Positions 24,180 through 31,641 of a stretch of 32,224 bases of DNA are shown here, one piece after another (the first letter of the stretch is position 1; every line of letters begins with the position of its first letter). Origin of the DNA: an uncultured Pelagibacteraceae bacterium (GTDB lineage: Bacteria; Pseudomonadota; Alphaproteobacteria; Pelagibacterales; Pelagibacteraceae). Under the pieces are notes generated by a model. That model saw only the letters and a program-made list of their open reading frames with translations. It made no database searches and was not told the DNA's origin. The position numbers and the translations under genes were made by a program. The stretch is from NCBI GenBank assembly GCA_902525295.1, contig CABZGR010000009.1:1-32224 (forward strand), given 5' to 3'.

Positions 24180-25183
24180 AAAGTTTAAAAAATACGAAAC
24201 AAAAAATTGTAGAACCAAAAAAAATGGGTCTATTAGTTGAGAACCCAGTTTATAAACCATTCAGATATCCATGGTGTTATGATGCGTGGCTAACCCAACA
24301 AAGAATTCATTGGTTGCCAGAGGAAGTTCCACTTGGTGATGATGTCAGAGATTGGCAAAAAAATCTTTCTGAGTCAGAAAAAAACTTATTAACACAAATT
24401 TTTAGATTTTTTACTCAAGCAGATGTTGAAGTTAACAACTGTTATTTAAGACATTACACAACCGTATTTAAACCTACAGAAGTTTTAATGATGATGACAG
24501 CATTTGCTTCTATGGAGACAGTCCATGTAGCAGCTTATTCACATCTATTAGATACCATTGGAATGCCAGAGTCTGAATATTCTGCTTTCATGAAATACAA
24601 AGAGATGAAAGATAAATATGATTACATGCAAAACTTTAATGTAAACTCAAAAGAAGATATCGCAAAAACTGTTGCAGTATTTAGTGCCTTTACAGAAGGT
24701 CTTCAGTTATTTGCAAGTTTTGCAATTTTATTAAACTTTCCAAGACACAACAAACTTAAAGGAATGGGTCAGATAGTTACTTGGTCAGTAAGAGACGAAA
24801 CTCTTCATTGTAATTCTATGATTAGAATTTTTAAAGAGTTCATTAAAGAGAACCCTGAAATTTGGACACCAAAACTTAAAAAAGAACTTTATGAAGCTTG
24901 CAGAACTATAATTGAACATGAAGATGCATTTATTGATCTGGCTTTTGAAATGGGTCCAATGCAAGGTTTAACTGCTCAAGAAGTTAAAGATTATATAAGG
25001 TTCATTGGTAATAGAAGATTAACTCAGTTAGGTCTTGAGCCAATATATGATGTTCAGAAGAACCCATTAACATGGTTAGACACTATGTTAAATGCAGTAG
25101 AGCATATGAACTTCTTTGAAGGTAGAGCCACTGAATATTCAAAAGCATCTACACAAGGTAACTGGATAGACGCTTTCTCCTAG
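24170..25183 (+). CDS. nrdB: Ribonucleoside-diphosphate reductase beta subunit (class I)
   Basis: A 337-residue R2 subunit that houses the metal cofactor and generates the radical. The six metal ligands match E. coli R2 in order and spacing: D85, E116, H119 (in METVH), E176 (FTEGLQL), E210 and H213 (RDETLH). The radical tyrosine position is kept as Y123 (HVAAY), so this is not a Y-less class Ic or Ie type; whether the cofactor is iron or manganese cannot be decided here. No ATP cone is fused to its N-terminus. It overlaps nrdA by 10 bases, and a DUF1289 gene follows after 6 bases. Confidence 0.95.
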   Translation: MSVESLKNTKQKIVEPKKMGLLVENPVYKPFRYPWCYDAWLTQQRIHWLPEEVPLGDDVRDWQKNLSESEKNLLTQIFRFFTQADVEVNNCYLRHYTTVFKPTEVLMMMTAFASMETVHVAAYSHLLDTIGMPESEYSAFMKYKEMKDKYDYMQNFNVNSKEDIAKTVAVFSAFTEGLQLFASFAILLNFPRHNKLKGMGQIVTWSVRDETLHCNSMIRIFKEFIKENPEIWTPKLKKELYEACRTIIEHEDAFIDLAFEMGPMQGLTAQEVKDYIRFIGNRRLTQLGLEPIYDVQKNPLTWLDTMLNAVEHMNFFEGRATEYSKASTQGNWIDAFS

Positions 25184-25189
25184 GATTAA

Positions 25190-25444
25190 GTGATAGTAAG
25201 TCCCTGTATAAGTATTTGTAAAACTGATCCAGTATCAGGTCTCTGTTATGGATGTGGCAGATCTGATGAAGAGAAAAAAATCTGGAAAGATCCTGAAACA
25301 ACTGATGATTGGAAGAGCAATAACTTAAAAGAGCTAGAGAATAGACTTTCAGGCTGGCAATTAGAAGGTTTTAAGAAATCATATAAGAATAAGGTCGAAA
25401 AGGGTATCTCATTATATAAAGAGAAGTTAAAATCAAATATTTAG
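25190..25444 (+). CDS. DUF1289 small cysteine-rich protein
   Basis: An 84-residue protein with the DUF1289 pattern: C6-x3-C10 in SPCISIC, then C19-x2-C22 in LCYGCGRS, followed by an acidic EEKKIW segment and a helical, lysine-rich C-terminus. The four cysteines could hold zinc or an iron-sulfur cluster. The family has no agreed function. The start is a GTG at 25190, 6 bases after nrdB; the residues just after it (IVSPC) fit the family N-terminus. It occupies the place where enteric genomes carry yfaE, the ferredoxin that maintains the R2 cofactor. Confidence 0.82.
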   Translation: MIVSPCISICKTDPVSGLCYGCGRSDEEKKIWKDPETTDDWKSNNLKELENRLSGWQLEGFKKSYKNKVEKGISLYKEKLKSNI

Positions 25445-25488
25445 TTACTTTTATTTAATAATCTTATTTGGGTGTGGTCAAATGATCC

Positions 25489-25518
25489 TTGTATTAGCAA
25501 TTTCACTTTGATTATATA
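25489..25518 (+). promoter_or_regulatory. Possible promoter of the second tctC operon
   Basis: TTGTAT (25489-25494) and TATATA (25513-25518) are separated by 18 bases, giving a start near 25525 and a 20-base leader. An imperfect ATTTGG/TCAAAT repeat at 25466-25483 lies just upstream and could be an operator. The rest of the 100-base gap shows nothing else. Confidence 0.35.
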
Positions 25519-25544
25519 AATTTTAACTTTACGAGAGGAAAACA

Positions 25545-26516
25545 ATGAAAAAAACGTTAAATTTGTTACTTAGCGCTATTTTAGTAGTTACATCATTCAT
25601 AGGTTTGGGAAATGTTGCCGTTGCTGACGGTCATGGTTTTCCATCTAAACCAATTGAAGTTGTTACTCACGCCGGTTTAGGTGGAGGAACTGATACAACT
25701 GCAAGAATGTTGTTAATTAGAACAAGAAAAAATCTTAAAAATAATGCTTACATCACTCCAAAAAGAGGTGATGCAGGTAACAAGGCTATGGCTTATGTAA
25801 AATCGAAGCCTAGAGATGGTCATACAGTACTAGCTATTACGCCAACTCATTTATTTAGAATGGCTAGAGGGCAAGCGGAGCTGACAATTGATGATTTTGT
25901 TGGTGTTGCAAGAACTACAGTTGACCCAATTGTAATATTTGTAAATGCAAAAAGTCCTTACAAAACAATTGAAGATTTAATTAAAGCTGGTCAAAAAAAA
26001 CCAATTAAATATGGTGGTACTAACGTAGGAAGTGTTGATCATATTTCAGGATTAATATTCGCAAGGGAAGCAAAAACAAAAATTGCTTTTGTACCATTCG
26101 AAGGCGGTGGAGCGATAATGACTAGTTTAGTAGGAAATCAAATCGAAGCTGCTGGATTAAACCTTGATGAAGGAAAAGATCAATTAGATGCAGGCGAATT
26201 GAGAGTACTAGCAGTAATGGCAGATGAAAGAATGTCTGCATTACCAGATACACCAACTCTTAAAGAAAAAGGTATTAATGCGTCTTTTGCTACAGTTAGA
26301 GGCGTTGTTGTGCTTAAAGGTACACCACAAAAAACTATTGATACTCTTGAAAAAGGATTCCTTAAAGCAATGAAACATCCAGTTTACCAAAACTATTTAC
26401 AAGGTGCTGGTTTGGATGCATCAAGTGTTGCAGGAGCTAAAGCTTGGGATGCTGAAATTAAATCTATTTACAAAGAAGCAAGAGCTGCTTTAGTAAGTTT
26501 AGGTTTAGCTAAATAA
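25545..26516 (+). CDS. tctC: Tripartite tricarboxylate transporter substrate-binding protein (TctC/Bug family), second copy
   Basis: A 323-residue periplasmic binding protein with a signal peptide cleaved after AVA (residue 27). The mature N-terminus FPSKPIEVVTHAGLGGGTD is the usual Bug opening, with the ligand-loop glycines; GGTNVGSVDH and the late PDTPTLKEKGI motif are also present. It is clearly diverged from the tctC at 2042 (different loops and a DGHGF start), so the two probably bind different acids. A GAGAGG ribosome site lies at 25532-25537. The downstream gene pair and the coupled MmgE/PrpD enzyme suggest a tricarboxylate or related hydroxyacid. A 10-bp GC-rich hairpin follows its stop codon. 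Confidence 0.92.
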   Translation: MKKTLNLLLSAILVVTSFIGLGNVAVADGHGFPSKPIEVVTHAGLGGGTDTTARMLLIRTRKNLKNNAYITPKRGDAGNKAMAYVKSKPRDGHTVLAITPTHLFRMARGQAELTIDDFVGVARTTVDPIVIFVNAKSPYKTIEDLIKAGQKKPIKYGGTNVGSVDHISGLIFAREAKTKIAFVPFEGGGAIMTSLVGNQIEAAGLNLDEGKDQLDAGELRVLAVMADERMSALPDTPTLKEKGINASFATVRGVVVLKGTPQKTIDTLEKGFLKAMKHPVYQNYLQGAGLDASSVAGAKAWDAEIKSIYKEARAALVSLGLAK

Positions 26517-26528
26517 TTTCAATTACTT

Positions 26529-26552
26529 AATGGGGGTTATACAACCCCCATT
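26529..26552 (+). terminator. GC-rich stem-loop between tctC and tctB (second TTT operon)
   Basis: AATGGGGGTT (26529-26538) pairs perfectly with AACCCCCATT (26543-26552) around an ATAC loop, 9 bases before the tctB ATG. Only three T residues end or follow the stem, so it may block RNA decay from the 3' side more than it ends transcription. Confidence 0.65.
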
Positions 26553-26561
26553 TAAATCAAA

Positions 26562-27026
26562 ATGATAAAAGATATAAAAATTCTAAGTATTATTATAATT
26601 ATATCAGTCGCATTATTTGCATACACATTCACATTTGATGAAGTTCCTGAAATTTTAGCTCAGGGAATGCAACCTACAATGATGCCAAGATTAATTTTTT
26701 CTTTAATAATTTTTTTATCTATATTTCAATTAATTCAGAATAAAAATTTAAAGTCTGATAAAAAAGAATTAATTCGAAGAAATGCTTTTGTGACATTTGC
26801 TTATACATTATTTATAGTTTTAATAGCAGATAAACTTGGATTTTTAATTTCTATATTTTTGTTCACTATAGTTACACCTATGTTATGGCAAAGGAAAGAT
26901 TATATAAAAATCTTTTTTTATTCTTTAACTATATCAGTATTTGTTTTTGTTTTTTTTACACTTGTACTTCAATTAAAATTTCCTCAAGGGATATTAGAGG
27001 AATTTATAATTAGGAATTTTTATTAA
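26562..27026 (+). CDS. tctB: Tripartite tricarboxylate transporter small membrane subunit (TctB), second copy
   Basis: A 154-residue protein with four hydrophobic segments (about residues 6-25, 42-58, 75-105 as a pair, and 117-140), the layout of TctB. A MMPRLIF segment before the second helix matches the family's N-terminal loop. It is poorly conserved in sequence, as TctB usually is, and position between tctC and tctA carries much of the call. No ribosome site precedes the ATG at 26562; a stem-loop ends 9 bases before it. Its stop overlaps the tctA start by one base. Confidence 0.85.
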   Translation: MIKDIKILSIIIIISVALFAYTFTFDEVPEILAQGMQPTMMPRLIFSLIIFLSIFQLIQNKNLKSDKKELIRRNAFVTFAYTLFIVLIADKLGFLISIFLFTIVTPMLWQRKDYIKIFFYSLTISVFVFVFFTLVLQLKFPQGILEEFIIRNFY

Positions 27027-28498
27027 TGGAAATTTTATCAAATATCTCTTTAATTTTAAATCCAACAACATTTGGTTTAATACTAGGATCTACAATTGTT
27101 GGAGTATTGATAGGTGCTCTTCCTGGATTAAGTTCAGGAATGGCTATTGCATTGTTATTACCGTTCACAATATATTTAGAACCCAGTCAAGCGATTGCAG
27201 CTATGGCTGCATTATATTGTGGTGGTACTTTTGGAGGATCAATCACAGCTATATTAATTAATGCACCTGGCGCCCCACCTGCTGCTGCAACAGCTTTTGA
27301 TGGTTTTCCAATGGCTCAGAAGGGCCAGGCAGGTAAAGCTTTAGGCATGGCTGCAGTATCTAGCGTGGTTGGTGGAATTATTTCTTTGATTGTCCTCATT
27401 ATTTTTGCACCAACACTTGCAAGAATTGCATATAAATTTGGACCTCCAGAATATTTTGCATTGGCAATATTTGGATTATCAATGTTAGCCTCTATAAGCT
27501 CAAAATCTCCTGTTAAAAATCTTATAGGAGGTTTGATAGGTTTATTTGTTGCGACAATTGGAGTTCACCTTACAACTGGTATTTCAAGATTTACATTTGG
27601 GGTTGCTGAACTTTTTGAAGGGATAAGCTTTGTTCCTGTATTAATTGGTTTATTTGCAATGTCTGAGATATTAGTCCAAGCATCAAAAAGTGAATTACTT
27701 TTAGAAAGAATTAAGTTTTCAGCAATAAAACTTCCTTCAATTTCAGAATTTAAGAGTTGTGTTAAAACAATTTTAAGATCATCCGGTATAGGAACTTTTA
27801 TAGGCATTCTTCCAGCTGAAGGCGGAACAGTTAGCGCAATGATTGGTTATAACGAGGCAAGAAGATGGTCAAAAAATAAAGATAACTTTGGAAAAGGAGA
27901 AATAGAAGGTGTTGCAGCTCCAGAGTCAGCTAATAATGCTGCTACCGGTGGTGCAATGATACCAACTCTTGCTTTAGGTATTCCAGGTTCAGCAACTACA
28001 GCAGTAATTCTTGGAGGATTTCAAATTCATGGATTAAGAGCTGGACCATATTTGTTTGAACAGCAACCTGATCTGCTTTACACAATTTTTTATGGCATGC
28101 TTTTAGCAAACTTTATCTTTTTAATTTTTGGTTTACTTGGAGCTAAAATATTCTCAAGAATTTCTTTAATACCAAGAGGTTATTTATGGCCATCTGTATT
28201 TGTATTTTGTCTTGTTGGATCTTATGGATTATCCCAGTCTATGGTAGATGTTTACATAATGCTAATTTCAGGTGTTGTTGGATTTTTCTTAAGACGGTCA
28301 GGATTTTCTCCAGCACCAATAATTATGGGAATTGTATTAGGTGAATTAGTGGAAAATTCATTAGCTCAATCAATCATAATATTTGACCAAAATATATTTA
28401 TGTTTTTTACAAGGCCAATAGTACTTGTATTTTTTACATTAACTTTTTTAAGTTTATTTTACAGACCAATTAAAAATCTAATAATGAAAGGAAAATAA
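27026..28498 (+). CDS. tctA: Tripartite tricarboxylate transporter large membrane subunit (TctA), second copy
   Basis: A 490-residue polytopic protein with the duplicated TctA motifs: GALPGLSSGMAIALLLPFT near residue 30 and GILPAEGGTVSAMIGY in the second half. LINAPGAPPAAATAFDGFP and APESANNAATGGAMIPTLAL are conserved as in the copy at 3514. In the second repeat the usual PGAG is changed to PAEG, a small departure from the family that may reflect a different substrate. One-base overlaps at both ends (TAATG) couple its translation to tctB and to the MmgE/PrpD gene. Confidence 0.95.
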   Translation: MEILSNISLILNPTTFGLILGSTIVGVLIGALPGLSSGMAIALLLPFTIYLEPSQAIAAMAALYCGGTFGGSITAILINAPGAPPAAATAFDGFPMAQKGQAGKALGMAAVSSVVGGIISLIVLIIFAPTLARIAYKFGPPEYFALAIFGLSMLASISSKSPVKNLIGGLIGLFVATIGVHLTTGISRFTFGVAELFEGISFVPVLIGLFAMSEILVQASKSELLLERIKFSAIKLPSISEFKSCVKTILRSSGIGTFIGILPAEGGTVSAMIGYNEARRWSKNKDNFGKGEIEGVAAPESANNAATGGAMIPTLALGIPGSATTAVILGGFQIHGLRAGPYLFEQQPDLLYTIFYGMLLANFIFLIFGLLGAKIFSRISLIPRGYLWPSVFVFCLVGSYGLSQSMVDVYIMLISGVVGFFLRRSGFSPAPIIMGIVLGELVENSLAQSIIIFDQNIFMFFTRPIVLVFFTLTFLSLFYRPIKNLIMKGK

Positions 28499-29922
28499 TG
28501 ACCAAAGCTTTTACACCAAATATTAAATCTAAAAGAGGAAAGGACTTAACAAAATACGTTGCTAACTTTGTTCACAAAACAAAATTTAAAAATATTCCAA
28601 AAGAAGTAGTTGAGTTAGCAAAAAAACACATTTTGGATGGTTTTGGTTTAGCTTTATCAGGTTCTGTTGCAAGAACAGGTAATTACTTATTTGCACATAT
28701 CAAAAAAAGTTCAGCAAAAGGGAATGCGACAGTTATTGGTTCAAAAATGAAGGTTCCAACACATTTTGCAGCTTTGGCAAATGGTGTAGGAATACATTCT
28801 GACGATTACGATGATACACAGTTAGCTGTAGCAAAAGATAGGGTTTATGGGTTATTAACACATCCTACAGCACCTTGCTTACCAAGCGCTTTTGCTGAGG
28901 GTGAAGTTAATAAAATTAATGGAAAAGATTTTTTAAACTCATATTTAATTGGAGTAGATGTGGAATGCAAAATATCTGAGGCCATGTCTCCGCGTCATTA
29001 TCAACATGGTTTTCACTCAACAGCAACCTGTGGTACTTTTGCTTCAGCTTCTGCTGCAGCTAAAATTAGAAAATATGATCACAACAAAATTTTAAGATCT
29101 TTGGGGATTGCGGCATCTCTTAGCGCTGGATTAAGAGAAAATTTTGGAACAATGACAAAACCACTGCACGCAGGTAGAGCGGCAGAGAGTGGAGTGGTAG
29201 CTTGTGATTTAGTCAGATATGGGTGGTCTTCAACTGATAAAATTTTAGAATCTCCTAGAGGTTTCTTTCAAGCCCATGGAGGTGGATACGATATTAACGC
29301 ATTAAAAGGTAAACTAGGAAGACCATGGACATTTAAATCTCCAGGCATTTCTATTAAACCGCATCCTTGTGGTTCTTTAACTCATCCTGGGATGACAAAG
29401 ATGTTAGATTTAATTAAAAAGTACGACATTAAGCCTGAGCAAGTAGTTAAAGTAGATGTAGGCACAAACCATAACATGCAAAATGCTTTAATCCATCATC
29501 GACCAAAAAATGAGTTTCAAGCAAAATTTAGTATGGAGTATTCTATGGCAATACTTTTAATTGATAGAAGAGCATACATTCCTGAATATCAAGACAAAAG
29601 GATAAATAAATCAGATGTTCAGCAAATGCTCAAAAAAGTGAACTTTTATAAAAACAAAATAGCTGAAGCAGCAGGTTACGATAAGATGACAACTATAATA
29701 GATATCTTTTTAAAAAATGGAAAAAAAATATCTGGAAGAGGTGATTTTGGAAAAGGTAGTCCTGCAATACCAATGACTTATGATGAAGTTGCAGATAAGT
29801 TTCTTGGTTGTTCAGAATTTGCCAAATGGCCTTTATCTAAATCTAAAAAAATTATTGAAACAGTAAGGAATTTGGAAAAGGTTAAAGATATTAGAATATT
29901 AGGAAAGTTATTATCAAAGTAA
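28498..29922 (+). CDS. MmgE/PrpD family protein
   Basis: A 474-residue member of the MmgE/PrpD family, which includes 2-methylcitrate dehydratase, cis-aconitate decarboxylase and iminodisuccinate epimerase. Recognisable stretches are LAKKHILDGFGLALSG near residue 40, GIHSDDYDDTQ (about 97-107), GFHSTATCGTFASASAAAKI, and TKPLHAGRAAESGVVA. It is closer in pattern to the MmgE/decarboxylase side than to E. coli-type PrpD, so the exact reaction is open. The start codon overlaps the tctA stop by one base, a strong hint that the enzyme acts on the imported substrate. The convergent prpBC genes 0.6 kb away add weight to a methylcitrate or tricarboxylate role. Confidence 0.88.
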   Translation: MTKAFTPNIKSKRGKDLTKYVANFVHKTKFKNIPKEVVELAKKHILDGFGLALSGSVARTGNYLFAHIKKSSAKGNATVIGSKMKVPTHFAALANGVGIHSDDYDDTQLAVAKDRVYGLLTHPTAPCLPSAFAEGEVNKINGKDFLNSYLIGVDVECKISEAMSPRHYQHGFHSTATCGTFASASAAAKIRKYDHNKILRSLGIAASLSAGLRENFGTMTKPLHAGRAAESGVVACDLVRYGWSSTDKILESPRGFFQAHGGGYDINALKGKLGRPWTFKSPGISIKPHPCGSLTHPGMTKMLDLIKKYDIKPEQVVKVDVGTNHNMQNALIHHRPKNEFQAKFSMEYSMAILLIDRRAYIPEYQDKRINKSDVQQMLKKVNFYKNKIAEAAGYDKMTTIIDIFLKNGKKISGRGDFGKGSPAIPMTYDEVADKFLGCSEFAKWPLSKSKKIIETVRNLEKVKDIRILGKLLSK

Positions 29923-29923
29923 T

Positions 29924-29939
29924 TATCTTTGATTTAAAA
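29924..29939 (+). repeat. 16-bp direct repeat, copy 1
   Basis: TATCTTTGATTTAAAA, directly after the stop codon of the MmgE/PrpD gene. The identical sequence recurs at 30518-30533, where it encodes the last residues of PrpC (minus strand). Confidence 0.5.
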
Positions 29940-29974
29940 ACATTAATTTCTGAGATTACTTTTATTATATATGG

Positions 29975-30439
29975 CTAATTGTGCCATGGATCATTAGCAT
30001 TGGGTGTCGGATTAGGATTTGCAATTGGATTATTACTAGGAGGATTAGTTGGATTATTTGAAGGCACTTGGTTATTGTTAACATTTGTATTTGAATTTCT
30101 CTCATTTGTGGCAACGCTTGTATTTGATGTAATATCTGCACTAGATTTTTCTGAAGTTTTTTCACTTTCATGATTTTTTATAAATGATTTTGATAATTCA
30201 GTTAGTTCACAACTTTGAACTATTTTAATTTCTTTATTAATAAAATCACAACTAACTTCGAGCCAATCATAGACCTTTTTGTTAAACGATTGATAGTAAG
30301 TTTTTACAACTTGTTTATTTTTATTTAATAAATCAACTTGGCGAAAATCATCTGAAATATTTGTGATTGATTTATTTGAGCATCCAATCAAAACAGGCAA
30401 TATTAAGAAAGAGCAAATAATATTTAACTTAATTTTCAT
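29975..30439 (-). CDS. Asn/Pro-rich lipoprotein of unknown function
   Basis: A 154-residue protein with a lipoprotein signal peptide: a hydrophobic stretch ending in the lipobox LIGC, with the lipid-bearing cysteine at C20. Residues about 21-85 are ordinary and contain two cysteines in a VSCDFIN...VQSCEL context that could form a disulfide. From about residue 90 the sequence turns into a low-complexity Ser/Thr/Asn/Pro tail ending NPTPNANDPWHN. It should be anchored in the inner or outer membrane facing the periplasm. I do not recognise the family. It is flanked by two copies of a 16-bp sequence. Confidence 0.72.
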   Translation of the reverse strand: MKIKLNIICSFLILPVLIGCSNKSITNISDDFRQVDLLNKNKQVVKTYYQSFNKKVYDWLEVSCDFINKEIKIVQSCELTELSKSFIKNHESEKTSEKSSADITSNTSVATNERNSNTNVNNNQVPSNNPTNPPSNNPIANPNPTPNANDPWHN

Positions 30440-30516
30440 AAAGTGATTTATACAACTATTAATTGAAAAGTAAAAACTACAAGTGGTATTAAAAAAATTA
30501 ACTAACCTATATATAG

Positions 30517-31641
30517 CTATCTTTGATTTAAAAGCATGACTTTTCGATATTTGCTACCTTTGTATTTAGCTAATGGTCTAATTAATTTATTAGATGAATG
30601 TTGTTCCATTATATGAGCAGACCAACCAGTAATCCTTGAAATTACAAATATGGGTGTAAAGAAATCGGTATCAAAACCCATTAAATGATAAGTCGGTCCT
30701 GTCGGATAATCTACATTTGGATGAATATTTTTTTTTCTAATCATTACTTTTTCAACGATATCGTAAATCTTTAAAAACTTTTTATCTTTTTTTAGTTTAG
30801 CAACTTTTTTGAAATATGCTTTCATGGTTGGAACTCTTGAGTCACCACTTTTATAAACTCTATGTCCAAAACCCATCACAACCTCTTTTTTCTTTAATGC
30901 ATTATTGATCCATTTTAAAGCATTCTCAGGTTTTTTGATTTTATTCATCATATGCATAACTTCTTCATTAGCTCCACCATGCAATGGTCCTTTCAAACTC
31001 GCTATAGCCCCTGTTATTGCTCCATGTATGTCAGATAAACTACTAGTTATTGTTCTAGCAGTAAAAGTTGAAACATTAAAACTATGTTCTGCATATAAAA
31101 TTAAAGATACATCAAATGCTTTCACAATTTCCTTTTGAGGAATCTTTCCAAAACACATATAGAAAAAGTTTTCTGCGAAAGTCAGTTCTTTTTTTGGTTT
31201 AATAATTTTTTTACCTTTTCTTATTCTGTAAAAAGCTGCTAAAGCTGTTGGAGTTTTAGCTAAAATTCTTAAAGCTTTTCTAGTATTTGCTTCCTGGGAA
31301 TTATCTGTTGTTTCTTTGTCTTCCAATCCCATAACACTCACCGCTGTTCTAGCAACATCCATAGGATGAGATTTTTTTGGCATATGTTTAATTATTTCGT
31401 AAAGATTTTTTGATAAATCTCTATGTCCTCTTTCAATTTTCTCAAATTGTCTAAGCTCAATGCTATTTGGCAAGTCACCTTTTAAAATTAGATATGCTGC
31501 TTCTTCAAATCTACAAAATTCACATAAGTCTTGAACAGCATAACCCCTATAAGTTAATGAGTTAATTTCAGGCATAACTTTAGAAACTTCTGTTTCATCA
31601 ACAACAATTCCTAATAAACCTTTTTTAACTTCTTCACTCAT
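30517..31641 (-). CDS. prpC: 2-methylcitrate synthase / citrate synthase
   Basis: A 374-residue enzyme of the citrate synthase family, at the short length typical of 2-methylcitrate synthases. The catalytic His-His-Asp set is complete: H221 (GPLHGGANE), H260 (MGFGHRVYK) and D311 (VDYPTGPTYH). YAEHSFNVSTFTAR (183-196) is also characteristic. It condenses propionyl-CoA (or acetyl-CoA) with oxaloacetate in the cytoplasm. Overlap with prpB by one base (TAATG) and the shared operon favour the methylcitrate cycle; such enzymes often retain citrate synthase activity. The C-terminus is basic (KYKGSKYRKVM). Confidence 0.88.
   Translation of the reverse strand: MSEEVKKGLLGIVVDETEVSKVMPEINSLTYRGYAVQDLCEFCRFEEAAYLILKGDLPNSIELRQFEKIERGHRDLSKNLYEIIKHMPKKSHPMDVARTAVSVMGLEDKETTDNSQEANTRKALRILAKTPTALAAFYRIRKGKKIIKPKKELTFAENFFYMCFGKIPQKEIVKAFDVSLILYAEHSFNVSTFTARTITSSLSDIHGAITGAIASLKGPLHGGANEEVMHMMNKIKKPENALKWINNALKKKEVVMGFGHRVYKSGDSRVPTMKAYFKKVAKLKKDKKFLKIYDIVEKVMIRKKNIHPNVDYPTGPTYHLMGFDTDFFTPIFVISRITGWSAHIMEQHSSNKLIRPLAKYKGSKYRKVMLLNQR
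30518..30533 (+). repeat. 16-bp direct repeat, copy 2
   Basis: Same 16 bases as 29924-29939, here overlapping the 3' end of prpC. The two copies bracket the lipoprotein gene. Confidence 0.5.

Noticed and set aside
29979..30173. Plus-strand frame encoding a Leu/Gly/Val-rich, membrane-like peptide
   Set aside because: It is the antisense of the Asn/Pro/Ser-rich tail of the lipoprotein; such codons read backwards give hydrophobic residues. No ribosome site and no family match.
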